A stretch of 64,000 nucleotides of DNA from Heterocephalus glaber (GCF_000247695.1 NW_004624742.1:7478091-7542090); one strand, 5' to 3'. Counted from the stretch's first letter, positions 1 to 11,864 are shown. Notes: generated by a model not told the origin, from the letters alone. Translations and numbers: made by a program.

Positions 1-164
1 ACAATTTCTCCTGTTATCTGAGAAATTATTTCTGATTTCATTTTTTCCAGATCCCCTTTTGTTGCCAGTTCAGTGGGTCCAGGTGCTTGACTATCAGAGT
101 CTTCCATCTCCTTTCCCTTTGGGGGTGCTGTCTGGTTTTGAGACTTATTTACATGTTTTCTCAT
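1..164 (-). CDS. LINE-1 ORF1 protein, N-terminal fragment (runs off the left edge)
   Basis: On the minus strand an ATG at 164-162 opens a frame that stays open for 54 codons to the window edge. The peptide begins MRKHVNKSQNQTAPP and continues with a lysine-, glutamate- and serine-rich stretch ending in a likely coiled-coil start (LEKMKSEIISQI). This is the make-up of an L1 ORF1p N-terminus, the RNA-binding trimer component of the retrotransposition particle. The N-terminus is the least conserved part of ORF1p, so the call leans on context: directly upstream lies a GC-rich tandem-repeat region typical of an L1 5' UTR/promoter. The RRM and C-terminal domains, ORF2 and the 3' end would lie left of the window. 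No stop or frameshift is visible in the part present. The alternative is the start of an unrelated gene, which I consider less likely. Confidence 0.6.
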   Translation of the reverse strand, partial: MRKHVNKSQNQTAPPKGKEMEDSDSQAPGPTELATKGDLEKMKSEIISQITGEI

Positions 165-484
165 TTTAACTGGGGGGCGCAAGGGGTGCTGCTGTCGCCT
201 GCGTGGCTCACCTCCTCTAAGCTGGGAGAGGTGGGACAGGGGCCAGGAGAGGCGGTAGCAATGGTGGCCCAGAAACCCCTTCCTCTGGGCCGGAAGAGGC
301 AGGACAGAAGATGGCCCAAAAGCCCTTTCCTGTGGGCTGGGAGCAGCAGGAAGGATGGTGGCCAGGAAGCCCCTTCCTCTGGACCAGGAGCAATGGGACA
401 GCAGCTCAGAAGCCCCTACCTCTGGGCCAGGAGCGGCGGGACAGAAGGCAGCCCAAAAGCCCTTTCTTCTGGGCCGAACTGAGT
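165..484 (-). mobile_element. LINE-1 5' UTR / promoter region
   Basis: This is strongly GC-rich compared with the AT-rich surroundings, with several CpGs, and lies immediately upstream of the ORF1 start on the minus strand. Rodent L1s commonly carry tandem monomers in this position with internal promoter activity. The 5' boundary is near 484, where composition returns to background. A target duplication cannot be checked because the 3' end is outside the window. The long plus-strand frames across this region (87-482) are by-products of the repeat composition. Confidence 0.6.
266..483. repeat. Tandem repeat, about 4.7 copies of a ~47-bp unit
   Basis: Units begin near 266, 313, 360, 407 and 451. 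Each carries a variant of 'GCCCAGAAGCCCCTTCCTCT' followed by 'GGGCC-GGAG' and 'GGGACAG'. Spacing is 47, 47, 47 and 44 bp, and the last copy is truncated. They sit inside the inferred L1 5' UTR, so they are best read as promoter monomers. Confidence 0.85.
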
Positions 485-2559
485 AAGCATTTATACCAAG
501 ACTGTGAACTGCCCTCAAGGCAGACTCTAGAATTAGTGAATTTGTAGAATGTGCATATTTAATACTGAAAATATTTAATGCCACATGTCTATGACTTTTG
601 CCAGCTGGAATCTGGACAACTAAGAAGGGCTTACTCTACTCTCTCAACAATATATCCAAATGAAGAAATTGTAGCCAAAGAATTTGAAGTCATATCGTAA
701 GCTGTAGCAATTCTGGAACTCAAACCTGTGTTGTTGGACTTGATATTCAATGTTCTTTTTGCTATGAACAATCACCTCTGCTCCTAGGTGACTCCTATGA
801 ACATCAGTGCCATAATGCCATAGACCACAACCATGCTAGTGCTTCCACAACATAGAGAAAAAGAGGCTAAATGGTAGGGTTGCCTAAATCTTGAAAAGAA
901 TAGAATGATCATTTCCAGATGAACCTGAGTTTGAGTGGCTTCCATTCCTCCCTTTAAGAAGCGTGGTACAGGGAAGCTGGCCACATACTCTGATCGTGAC
1001 TTTCATGCAAGCCTCTTCCTTGTCTTTAGTGGCATACACTGATTATACATAGGTGAGTCTCAAGAGCTAGGGTTGGTTGTGTATATAATGTCTACTTTCC
1101 CTCTTTCTTTATAATAATAGATCCCAATATTGTAGAGGAAGTTAGCCTCCTGTATAAGATCACATACTTCAGGAGAACCAGGTTCTCACTCCAGACCTAA
1201 CCCCAGGGGATGAACCATAATTTGTTTAAACCAGTCTAACAGTCTAACTATGGGTGCTACTGTCATTTAATTGAATATCTTTTGTGTGGGGGACTGTCCC
1301 ATACACTAAAGCTGTTTAACATCCCTGGACCTCATCCACTAAATGTCAGTACCCTCTCCAGTCATCATGACAAAAAGAACTCTCTTCACATTTGCTAATA
1401 TCTTGGTTGAGAAACATTGCATCTTGCTCCCCATTGCCAATGAGCAGTCTGGCATAGACATATGATATAGACATGAAATAGAGTTCTAATAAAGACTTAA
1501 TGGGGGTGAGGCTGTGGATTTCTGGAAACATTTCCCTGTATAATTTTTAAAGTACAGGAAAAAACCAGCTCCTCTTCTTTTATTTGACCTTGTCATGCCA
1601 AGACATGATGCCCAAGAGTCCTGCAGCCATCTTGCAGCATAAGAGGTCAGAGAAACACACTGAAGATGGCAGGATAAAAAGGTGGAAAGAACCTGGTAAT
1701 TGATGATATCACTGGACCACTAAATAACCAACCTTAGCACTTCCCCAGCTTATGAACTTCCAATAATCAAAAAATGTTCCTAATGGTTTCATCCAAATGA
1801 ACTGGATTCTTCTCTTTCTCGCAATCAGAGGCCTGATACAAGCCCTTGTTCTGGTTGCACAAGATGGGGCAAGATTGTGAGAAAGCTCCTTAATACTATG
1901 GAAAGGTGGAGAACAGGGAGAGGTCAGAGACCCGAAAGCTCTTCTGGTGAGCAGGGAGGTCAGAGAAAACCTGCAGCCAGAACATGGGTCCAACATTGGT
2001 GTTAAAAGGGCCTCCTGAAATGAATGGAAGCGCATAAAGTTTTACTGATTTCTGCCGGGAAAAAAAAGGCCTCCCACTGGCAACCTCAAAGCCTTTCCAG
2101 ACTGTCTGAGAACATGAGGATAAAAGAATAATGAGAAACAAAAAAGAGTGCTTGCCTATGAAGCTCTTGATAATTTCCAGTTCTCCTATTTCTTTCCTAT
2201 CTCTTTTAAAATTTTAAGGATGAAATTTCCTGTTTTGAAACTGATTTGTTTTGCTTGGAGCTTCCATTTAAATAAGCTATGGGTAAGAATAAAGTATGCA
2301 CATTGACCCTGCAGACGGTAGACAATGAGAGATAGGGATATTCCTTTAACCCTTTCTTTCCTGTACATTTCACAATACCTTTAAACGTTTTAATGGTATA
2401 CTTGCTTCTTCCTATTTTGACAAACTTAATTCTAAAATCCATATAAAACTTATAATAAAGCCAGAAGTACCAGAGAGACAAAATCTATTACCATGGAATA
2501 AAAGATAAGGCTTTGTAGTAAAAAGAAACAGTGACTCTGAACTCCTTGGTTCATTATTT
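485..2559. other. No gene seen; mostly single-copy DNA
   Basis: No coding frame resembling a protein, no clear recent repeat. The stretch around 1600-1850 has a faint similarity in layout to an MLT-type LTR, too weak to call. Confidence 0.4.
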
Positions 2560-3060
2560 TGCTAATTTCTCTATACCCTGGAAGAATTCTTCAATATATG
2601 TATAAAGGAACATGTCTACACACCAGAGAAATATTTGCACACATGTAGAAAAGAATGTGTGAAAGGATACTGATAGTAATATTCTTTTAAAAAGGAAAAA
2701 ATTAGAAATAATCTAAATATAACAAAATATTTTATATTCATATGATGGATTAGTACACAGTAATTGAAAAGTATGAACTAGATCAATATGTATCAACATA
2801 TGGAACTCAAAAATATACTATATCTATATAGCATATCCTTTATGTAAATGTATAAATATAAAAACACTATTTTTATAAATGTATATATTTATGTGCAAAA
2901 ATATAGAAAATGGACTCCAAATATACAACAAACTCATCTTAACAACAGACTCTGGAAGCAGAGCAGAATGGGACTGGGGTGGTAGAGGTGTGTCAATAGT
3001 TAAGTAATGATGATTTATTTCTTTAAAAGTAATTACTGCAAACCAATTCAATAAAACATT
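2560..3060 (+). mobile_element. Old LINE-1-type 3' end (L1M/HAL1-like), decayed
   Basis: The order of motifs matches the 3' part of old L1s: a stretch like 'gatggattagtacacagtaattgaaaagtatgaac' in the usual 'ggaatactatacagcaatgaaaaagaatgaac' position, then 'gactctggaagcagagcagaatggga', ending in 'caattcaataaaaca'. AT-rich and heavily diverged. Boundaries are approximate. Confidence 0.45.
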
Positions 3061-3216
3061 AACAGATGTTAATTGTGGTAGTTGAGAATATTGGTGATTA
3101 TTATATTCCTCTTCACGTTTCCATGTTTTCTAAATTTCCTAAAGGAAAAAACAGAGAAGTAAAGACAAACATTTATGAAACTGTAAATAGAAGAGAGAGC
3201 AGTTAAAAATGAGAAA

Positions 3217-3461
3217 ACTAGCCAGACATGGTGACATACACCTGTAACCCAGCACTCTGGGAGGCTGAGGCAGGAGAATCACAAATTGTAGCCCAGCTTG
3301 GGCAACTTACCAGAACCCCGTCTCAAAATAAAAATTTTGAAAATTATTGGGGATATAGCTCAGTGCACAAGCCCTCAGTGCAAAAATTATAAAAGAATTG
3401 GGGATATAGCTCAGTGGGAAAGATTGGATTCAATCTCTAGGAGAGAGAGAGAGAGAGAGAA
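3217..3461 (+). mobile_element. B1-dID composite SINE with GA tail
   Basis: The left half is B1/Alu-like (7SL-derived): 'agccagacatggtgacatac', 'cccagcactctgggaggctg', 'gcccagcttgggcaac', 'ccgtctcaaaataaaa'. The right half is ID-like: 'ttggggatatagctcagtg'. The ID start occurs twice, at about 3349 and 3399, so the right monomer carries a ~50-bp internal duplication. The element ends in a (GA)n run at 3443-3461. B1-dID elements are known from several non-murid rodent families. Confidence 0.85.
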
Positions 3462-4993
3462 TATCAAGTTCTGAGTGCCCATATTTCCTACCTACCCAAA
3501 TAATTTGTGAGGAAAAACAATAAGTTAAACAGCTCCCATAGTTCCCAATACTATTATAGCACCAGGAGAAAAATAAAATTTACCACAGGTCTCAATTTCA
3601 CCACAAGGTGCTTAATATAAAGGTCCTTGAATGAGATAATGTACAAGACCTTTGATAGCAATGCTATAGAAAGTGAAAAATGTTTTTATTCATGATGTAA
3701 GTGTCTCAGATCAGTTCTTAGGAAGTAATCAGTACATACTGTGAAATTTTAATTTTGTAGAGAATATTCAATTTAAGGGATTAGGTGATGTAACCCAAAT
3801 AGCGTTATTCTCATCTGGTTTACATATATATCTCAGAGAATGGTGGAGGACTAAATGCCTAATAACCCTCAGCATTCAACCATCCTTCTTCACATGGCAG
3901 CCCATGTCACATGTGGGACACCTTCCCCAGGGTGTATTCAATATGACACATAGTTCTTACTCAAGAAAGGGCATCACAATCTGGTGAGTATGGTGTCTGT
4001 TGATGTAAAGCCAATCAAATCATATTTATAGTGTTGCAAGTATGAATATGAAACCCAGTCATTCACAGGCAACACTAATTTGATTACTAGTAAGAATGAT
4101 CTACTTGTGAATACTTTTGCTTTATTGGGACAAAATTTTGTTTTGGCATCAAGGTTGAATCATTGGAATTAGGCCAAAGCTGTCCATTATCTGTTGTTCT
4201 TCCCAAGCTTTTAGAGGTGATTTATTTAGAGGCATTCGGGAACACTGATAAGGCAAATGTCCCTATGGCCAAAACAAAAGAGGAACAAAAGCAGCTGAGA
4301 GAAAGATAGTGCAGCTTCCAGACCCACCTATGAGATAGATCTTGTTCTTGTGGTTTGAGATGAAGGCACAGTAGAGAAAGCATGCAGCCAGCACTGAAGC
4401 AAAGCGGCCCAGACTACGGCTCTGCCTCTAATTCCTGAGGAATCTAAGGCTAGTCATCAATAACTGCTCTCTATGTCCTTTGTGAACTGCAAGAATTAAA
4501 CTAGACAATGGTATCTAAGTCTCCTCCTAATTCTCATATCCAGGAATGCTACTATTGCTGGCAGGACAAGCTACATAATTTGTTGAGACCAGTGCAAAAT
4601 GAAAATGCAGGGATCTTTGTTCAAAACATGAGAATTTTAAGATGGTTACAGCAAAATGATAAAGTGAAAAAAACCTTGTGAACTCAGAGCCCTTTCCAAC
4701 TGCACAGGTCACAGCCCTTGAAGCTATCCCAGGCTTCAACTTCCCATTATGAAGTTAGTCTGTCACTCAGAGGCTTAGAGGTTAGGTCTTCCTGACTAAA
4801 AGTAGGAGGGAAGCACATAACGGGCCAGCCACACCTGGTAGCAACACCAAGAGAACATAACCAGGGCCCAGACACAGCATAATGTGTCGTGGGGGAGAGA
4901 AGCAGGTAGGCTATGGAATCAGCATAAAAACAATCCTCTGCCCAGGTATCTTCTCCAAGTCTTAGTCATGGCAAAGATTGCTTTTGATTTTTG
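3462..4993. other. No gene seen; possible MIR3/L2-type fragment at 4430-4545
   Basis: Single-copy-looking DNA. Around 4430-4545, 'ttgtgaactgcaagaattaa' then 'actagacaatggtatctaag' and 'tctcctcctaattctcatat' follow the order of the conserved tail of MIR3/L2-type repeats, but it is too diverged for more than a weak call. Confidence 0.4.
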
Positions 4994-5566
4994 AGTCTTC
5001 AAAGACTTTTTTTTTCCCATTAAGTTTATTGGTACATTTTCGGTATAAAATACAGTTACATTCATCATTGGGATCTTGTACCATTACATGAGTCTCTTGA
5101 TTCTTATTTTTTTCCCCTTCCCCTGCCCTCACTTCACCCACTCCACCCTTCCCTATTTGCAAAAACTTTGTTTCCATTTTTTTCCTTTGCTCATATTTTT
5201 TTCTTTTCCCTTCTTTCCTTTCCCCTACTCCTCCCACTTCCCCTGCACCTTTAGACCTTTACTTCCTATTATACAATATCAATTATACATTTTTAAAATT
5301 AAAATATCAAGACTTAGGAGACATTACCACAGATTTTACAGAATTTAAAAGGATATAAAAAGCATATTTCAAAAATCTGTTTTGAAATAAATTTGACAGC
5401 TTCTAAGAAGTACCTTGGAAGACAAATTAATGAAACTAACTCTGGAGGAAATACAAAATTTGAATAGCACCTATTAAAGAAAGTATACTCCTAGCTTGAA
5501 AACCTACCTATATGACAACAGCAGGCTCATATACATTTCAACTGATAAATTATAGTCTTCAAAGAT
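4994..5566 (-). mobile_element. LINE-1, 5' truncated, with inverted 5' segment
   Basis: The segment 5007-5320 is an L1 3' UTR on the minus strand: poly-T start, 'ttattggtacattttcggta', then the pyrimidine-rich block (the polypurine tract of rodent L1 3' UTRs). The rest, about 5330-5553, reads in the opposite sense and resembles L1 ORF2 coding DNA on the plus strand ('ggaggaaatacaaaatttga', 'acctattaaagaaagt'), as expected from 5' inversion during insertion (twin priming). Flanking duplications share 'agtcttcaaaga' at 4994-5005 and 5554-5565. Target duplication and 3' UTR are clear; the inversion is an inference. Confidence 0.8.
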
Positions 5567-8500
5567 TTTTAACTCTGCTGTGAAACCTGGGTCAAGTCTG
5601 GAGGTGGCAGGGAGTATGTCGCTTCACTCCTCTGTCTCTTTCAGTTAGAGTATACTGGCTGAACCTGGAAGAACAGCAGACAACTTTCCAAAGATGGTCA
5701 AGAAGCAGATAGGTGATGGTACTCTCCTCCTGCTAAAGTCACAGCCACTTGAGGTCAGCATGATGGCATTGATGACCTACTCTTTGAGCATTAGAGAACA
5801 GATTGCATTGTTTATGGTCCAGAAGCAGCACAACTCTCCCTGACTTGGTGCACTGTCTCAGATCTCACCATTCAGAGTGGATGCTCTTAATTCTATACAC
5901 AATGACTAAATGTCAGTGAAAGTCCTTGGCCAGCCATGGCTTACTTAGTACACGCAGGTTAGAAAGGATCTATCTCCACTAAGGCTCCCTCTGCCACAAA
6001 CCAAGAGCTTCTTATCAGAGAGATCAGCCTCGGTAATTTTCTGATGCCTGGCAGGTTGTTGTCAGCAGACTAGTTAAATTGACTTTCAGTGTTTCCCATA
6101 ATGGGGTCTTTGGTGTCAGGTGACAATAAAGAATGAGAGTGGTGAAGAAACACCCCCGGTGAACCACTTACTGATGGCCCAAGAATGCAGCTTTCAAATC
6201 ACTTCCACTACTAGGCTTAAAGAAATCGGGAAGCTTAATGAAAGACGGTGAAAGGGGCTGGAGGTTGAAGCACCTGACGTCCAGCTTTTAGTTCCCATTT
6301 ACAGGCGGAATGACCAAACACAAGTCATTTGTCTTAGTGGGTTTCCATTTTTCCATTGGAAAATAGCAATAAAATACCTTTGTCCTGGAGATATTGTAGC
6401 CAATATTAAATTGACATAACAGATAAAAATACATCTAAAACTAAAATCACTCTGTAAATGCAGAGTCTATCCCCATGAGGTTCATGCATCCAATAAGTCA
6501 TGATGATGATGATGATAATCTTTAGCATTGGCCCCCATGGTAGAAACTGCTATTATTCTAAATACTCTCTTTTAAGTCCCATGAGAGGCTCTAAAGTTAT
6601 CTGCAGAATCTAGAAAGGGACACACATTCAAATTAGCAAAGTCACACAAAATTTGAAGCAAAAAAAAGGGAAAGAGGTTTAAGAGATTTACCCCACCAAT
6701 ATCTCAGTAATTTTTGTGCTCATTAGCAGTACGCTGTTTTTCTTATAAAAGAGCTACTTGGGCATGCAGTGACTTGAGATAATTAAGAATGCATTTACAT
6801 TTTATGGAGCCACTAATGCCCTCAGCATTCCAGGACCTTGCATTAGATTTGCTCATGGTACTTCCCCCAATCAGTGAATATTAAAATACTTAACCTGTAA
6901 TCAAGGAGCAACCTCCTAAGACAGGAAGACTTGACTCAGTGGTGTCAGAAAGTCAAAAGGGGATTTATCAACAGAGAGAAATGACATTTATCCTGGAAAT
7001 TCTGTTTCTGTGGAGGGAGATGTGTCTTGTTTTTTAGTTTATTGAAGGATCACATTAAAATTTCCCAGTGAAAATAGGAATTAGAAGAGCCACAGAATAA
7101 CTTAGAAAATGATGGCTTTTAACATGGTTCCCAAATGACAACACACACAAAAAAATTTTTTTTGCAAATTATTGGCCTAATGAAAAATGAGAATTTCAAG
7201 GTGGGGAATTTAACCAGATAATCTTTCAGGGTCCCTTCTAACTCCAACTTAAATATAGGGTCTAAAGAGTAGGGTGTTAGTTTCCCATGTCTCTGTCCTC
7301 CGAATCACTTAGAGAACAAAGACCCAGACTCTAATCAGTGCCACGGAATTGTGCCTGGACCCTACCAGGAAAATAACCCTGCAATAGGTAGCTCCAGAGA
7401 TATGTTTTCCAATGGTAAGAGATGGAAACTTTCTCCTCACCCCTTGAAAATCTAGCCAGCTGTCCTACAAAGTGACATCTGAACTGGGAATGAGTTGGCT
7501 GAATTGTAAGCTTATCACTACATTGCAACCCCTCTTCTTTGGGCAAGGGTAACTTAAATAATGAGCAATAAATTACAGCCCAAAATAGTCCACACAGCAT
7601 CAGGCAGTCAAAACCATCTGGGACAAGGTATATGAAGAAGGGAGTATAAAAACACAGCATTTAGGAGTCTGATCTGTGTGTGGTTCTAATTTTCAAAGTT
7701 AGAAGAAAGATGTCTCCTTAGGACACTGGACCCTGCTTAGAAAGACATTTGGACTAGGCAATAAAATAATATGAAAATCCCAAAACCTAAAAATAAGGAA
7801 GAGAAATAGATACGTAACTTCATCACGGGACTCCTGTGGTATCTTGCAACACCATGCTTCATGAACCCCAAAGAAAGCAAAAAAAATCCAACTAGTGTTA
7901 TAAATCCTGGTCAGCTGAATTATTTCACATGTTGCAGCCTGACTTAAGTTATTCATCGCAGAGGCTAGCAGCTCCCTGATGCATCCTTTGATGTCACTGG
8001 ACAGGGTAAAAATAATAAATTGGCCATTGTGAGACACTCTGAGTTTCGTGGGGTTGAGCAGAGCATATTTTATATTCTTCTCTTGGAACTGCCTCTTGTT
8101 GGTAGTAAATGGTTGCCAGCACTGCTGTTTCTCAATAGACAAGTCCTAGAAGTAAAGATAATTCAATTTTCATTCACTCTTAGGTCTCCTGCTACCCATG
8201 TTCTTCTTTGTCACTGACAAGGCTGTACCTGTCTTCCTGGCCTGAGACCCAAAGTAGCACTCGTATGGTTTGCACCTTGCCAGAAAATGCCATGAGTCAC
8301 TCTAAGAAAACTCTCACCTAGTGAAGACCACTCCAGTGAGCAAAAATTATCTAGTGGTCTTTTTAGTTGGTCTTTCTCCTTAGCTCATTTCTCTTCAAAA
8401 ACAAAGACATCAAGGGGTTGATTCAGCGGCAGTGCCTAAGAGACAATCTATTTTAGTTCAAATTCTTGCACGTTTCCATTATAGTAGAGAATATAATAAC

Positions 8501-9329
8501 AAGGGTGGTACCTTCTGTTAGATGGAAATTAAATTACTACCATCAGACTGTTGGGAAATGCTATGTTTATATTTGTGGAAGAATAACCTCAGTTACAAAA
8601 ATTCATTCTAAGATTATTAATTCAACAGAAAAAAATCGAGTGATGGACATGTGCATGTTTCTTCCTACGAAAACAAAATATAGAACTTATTAAACAATTT
8701 TTAATACAGACATAGGAATACAGAACAACATTCCCTCATAATAAAAGGATAAAGTAAAGGATAAAGTTTACAGAATACAACATATTCTATGACTGCAACT
8801 ATGAAAGAAAACATAGACGTATGTAAGGACAAAGAAGATAAATATACAAAAGTGAATCCTAGGTGTAATGGGTTAAGTGTATTTTTCCTGCATTCAAATT
8901 TATCCTCAATATTACTTTTACATCCCCCCCCAAAAATTAAAGGGACTGAATAAGTTTCAATTAGGGTTTCTACTGAAGCTGACTCTTGATGACTCAATCT
9001 GCTCCTGTCTCTGGACAAGATAAAAAGGTTATTTAAAAAAAAATTTTAATGGCCAGGCACAAGTCTTTAATCAGCCAGTTGGCTTCTTTGTTTTGGATGC
9101 TTTGTTTTCTATCGTTTTCATGATTCTTGCATTATTTACACAAACTGAGAGCTATGCTTTGGTATTTCTATGGTCCACCTCCACCATTATAGGATTCTTA
9201 AGTGTATTTTTTTAGTGTATTTACAAAGGTAGAATGGAACAGAAGCTAACCAGCAGCAAAACATTCAGATGCAACATATTATAAACCACTCAAATGAGAA
9301 GCCTGCACCAAATGTTATCACTGGACGAA
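5567..9329. other. No gene seen; single-copy DNA
   Basis: No convincing coding sequence. A short MIR3-like tail may lie at 7180-7255 ('ggtcccttctaactccaact'). A short B1-like start, 'taatggccaggcacaagtct', sits at 9047 but does not continue. Confidence 0.4.
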
Positions 9330-9810
9330 GTAAAATGTAAAGCACGTACCCCAAAATAGCAAATATTGTGGGTGACAGTGACACTGGTATTCAGAAAAAT
9401 GAGTAAATGCAATTAAGAAACCAAGCAAAGATGTAAACATGCCATACTGCCTACAAAAGGCCAGCCACATTGTGTTTATTTTAATATTGTTTAACGGTAA
9501 CACCTAATAAAGAGAACATCGTGATTGTGCGAACTAAATTTTCAGCCATAATGAATGCTACAAACTTAACCTCCCAAGTTTAAATAGGCTACAACGTCCT
9601 GGGAAAAATGCAAGAAAAATTATTTGATAAAGGTGACGGTTTTTCACACCTGAAAATAATGTTTTTCTTCCAGCCTATCTTGATCAACAGCCGGCAGCAA
9701 CACATTGCAGATATAATCTCAAGACCTTGTGGCATGTACTTGTCACTACACGCATAACTTACTATGGACAGAGGATCACGGAGATTTTGAACATAATTTC
9801 CCACACGACA
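9330..9810. other. CpG-retaining unique block, possible conserved non-coding element
   Basis: About ten CpG dinucleotides fall in roughly 480 bp, for example in 'ggacgaag', 'cacgtacc', 'tgtgcgaac', 'caacgtcc', 'ggtgacggt', 'agccggca', 'acacgcat', 'atcacgga', 'acacgaca'. The kilobases on either side are CpG-poor. No repeat family is recognisable and no frame looks like protein. Retained CpGs in otherwise depleted DNA can mark selection or low germline methylation, but this could also be chance. Confidence 0.3.
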
Positions 9811-10344
9811 GGAGATTAAATAGACCACATTGGAAGAAGGCAAGAAGAAGCTAGGTCTCTGGGGTACCAAAAAGTAAACTTCAGCCAGCTTTGGAAGCAC
9901 AGAAACAGCAGGAAATGCTTTCAGATGGGCTACTTTCTCAATAGTTCCTGCTTTCAAGAACTCTAGGAAAAGTATGAGATTCTAATAGAAAAGGGCCCAG
10001 CTCTGGGAAGATTTGCAATGAAAGGAAATCACTCTCTTCTCATTTATGTCTTTCCTTCTCCTCTCCCTTTGTGATGCCACCTTTCTTGGGGTGTCCACTT
10101 CCTCAGAGTAACTTACCCCATTACCCCATCAGAACTTGCTCATGAAACTGCATTCCTACTACCTATGATAGAATATTAAGTCAAGTTCCTTTCCTTCTAA
10201 TGTGTTTACATAAAGCATAAGACATCAATGAGCAAATAGAAAAGACACTGAGTTACAAAAAGAACTTTCCAAATGTCCCGGAAACCATTGCTCACAACAT
10301 CCTACATCAAGATCTTGGATCTGTTGTGCTTAGTAGCCTTCCTT

Positions 10345-10465
10345 GAAAGAAAAAAATAATAATTGTACTTACCTACAGGATGGTTCTGAAGACTAAATAG
10401 GTTCATCCAAGCAAAGCTGTAGAGCAGTGCCTGACACAGACTGATGCTTAATACGTACTACTTAT
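10345..10465 (+). mobile_element. MIR fragment
   Basis: MIR 3' core order is visible: 'ttacctacaggatggttctg', 'agactaaatag', 'agcagtgcctgacacag', 'atgcttaatacgtac'. Diverged; target duplication not expected to survive. Confidence 0.65.
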
Positions 10466-10564
10466 TTTCATTGCCATTGCTTGTTCTAAAAGTCTTTCTG
10501 AAACAAAAAAGTCACAATAGAACATGATCATTTAAAAATATATGCGTATGAAAGCATGCTTGTG

Positions 10565-10805
10565 GCTGGCTTACTATGCAGAGTAGCATAGTAGCTAGGA
10601 ACACAGGTCCTGAAGGTCAACTATGTGTACTCAAAATCTGGTACCACCACATGGCTAGTGTGAAACACTGAGTTTCAGATTACTAATCTGAAAAATCAGG
10701 AAATAATGTCTGTCTCATGGAGTTTCTGTCAGGAAAAAACTAGGTAAGAAATGTAAAACACTGGACAGTCTCTGACACAAAAGAAATGCCCACTAAATAG
10801 TAGGA
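10565..10805 (+). mobile_element. MIR (most of the element)
   Basis: Reads in MIR order from the tRNA-like start ('gtagcatagtagctaggaac', 'acaggtcctgaaggtcaact') through the core ('gagtttcagattactaatct', 'gaaaaatcagg') to 'gacacaaaagaaatgcccac' and 'taaatagtagg'. Confidence 0.65.
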
Positions 10806-10829
10806 GAAAGAAAATTCTTCAATCAGAAT

Positions 10830-10989
10830 TTTATCTTCAGAAAGTGGGGTGGGGACACAAGGGGAGCAGAGGGATAGGGAAAATGAAAAGGACCAAGGTG
10901 TATATGTACTAATGTATGTATATGTACTAATTCCCCACAATGAAATGTATTTATTGTATCTTGCAAAAATATACTAATAAAATTTTTTT
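10830..10989 (+). mobile_element. LINE-1 3' end, variant subfamily
   Basis: Purine-rich tract then 'ggaccaaggtgtatatgtac', 'attccccacaatgaaatgta' and 'atactaataaaattt'. This is the same layout as the other L1 3' ends in the window (accession to the poly-A via '-taccaataaa-' type signal) but a distinct subfamily resembling the copy at 59.86-60.08 kb. 5' edge is approximate. Confidence 0.7.
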
Positions 10990-11004
10990 AAAAGAAATGC
11001 ATTA

Positions 11005-11225
11005 AGAAGGAATGAAAGCAAAGAAGGGCAAGAAAAAATATGAGAAAAGGAAGAAAAAAACAGAAACAAAGCTTTTGTAAATAGGGAGGTGTGGAGGGGT
11101 GGGAGGGAAGGGGAATGTGAAAAAACAAGAACCAAGATATATCATGTACAGGTACAAATTCCCAATGATGAATGAGATCATAATGCATACCTAAAATGTA
11201 CCAATAAACTTAATTTTTGTAAAAA
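11005..11225 (+). mobile_element. LINE-1 3' end
   Basis: Polypurine tract ('gaaaaaatatgagaaaagga'), then 'aacaaagcttttgtaaatag', 'aagatatatcatgtacaggt', 'aattcccaatgatgaatgag' and 'aatgtaccaataaacttaat'. Same 3' UTR as the minus-strand copies at 5.0, 27.1 and 32.3 kb. Heavily 5' truncated. Confidence 0.85.
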
Positions 11226-11864
11226 ATCAAAAAGGAAGAAACAAATGTTTGGGAATATTGTTACTACACATGACCTACAAGATGTGACCCATTTGAGAAA
11301 TTATATATCAAGGTCATCCAGTCTCTAGGACATATCATACATATGGGATTTCCCAGCATCCTAGTCTTCTAGTATTGAATTTGGCAGGCTTGACCTTGGT
11401 GGACCCAAACTGCAGCTCTCCTCCAAAGGGAAGAGTGAGCTGTGCATCCTGAAGACACCACACCTTGAAAGAGAGAAATGTGAGGCTGAGTTTCACCAGC
11501 TCAACTGCTTATTCCGAACACATTCTTCAGATGTCATTTCTCTTCCCAAGGGTAGGACTGAATGAATTTATGGTTAGAGGCTGGAGGCTTTTCTGCCTTA
11601 TCTTTCCCTTATGGAAAAGGAGTGGAAATACCATCTTGCATGGGAACTTGAAGACGACGAAATTTTCGCTAACACTTGGCCTTGATTGATACATCTGTGT
11701 TTCTATTTCCATATGTTCTACTTGGCAAGTGAGAATATCCTCCAAAATAATCCAATAGACACATCACATGAATGATTATTTCCTGTCCTTGTTATTGTTT
11801 GTCTTCAGGAGGACCACCATTATTTCTTCTTTCCCTATATGTACAAACCTTCCCTTCACTTAGA
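11226..11864. other. No gene seen; single-copy DNA
   Basis: No repeat or coding feature recognised. Confidence 0.4.

Noticed and set aside
87..482. 131-codon plus-strand frame rich in Pro, Gly, Ser, and the overlapping 311-547 frame
   Set aside because: They are translations of the GC-rich 47-bp repeats in the L1 5' UTR, on the opposite strand to the element; no domain.
9589..9957. 122-codon minus-strand frame over the CpG-retaining block
   Set aside because: No domain or compositional bias of protein; a frame of this length is expected by chance.
10779..11000. 'aaaagaaatgc' on both sides of the L1 3' end at 10.8-11.0 kb as a target duplication
   Set aside because: The MIR sequence continues directly after the first copy ('ccactaaatagtagg'), so the first copy is not at the L1 boundary; probably coincidence in A-rich DNA.
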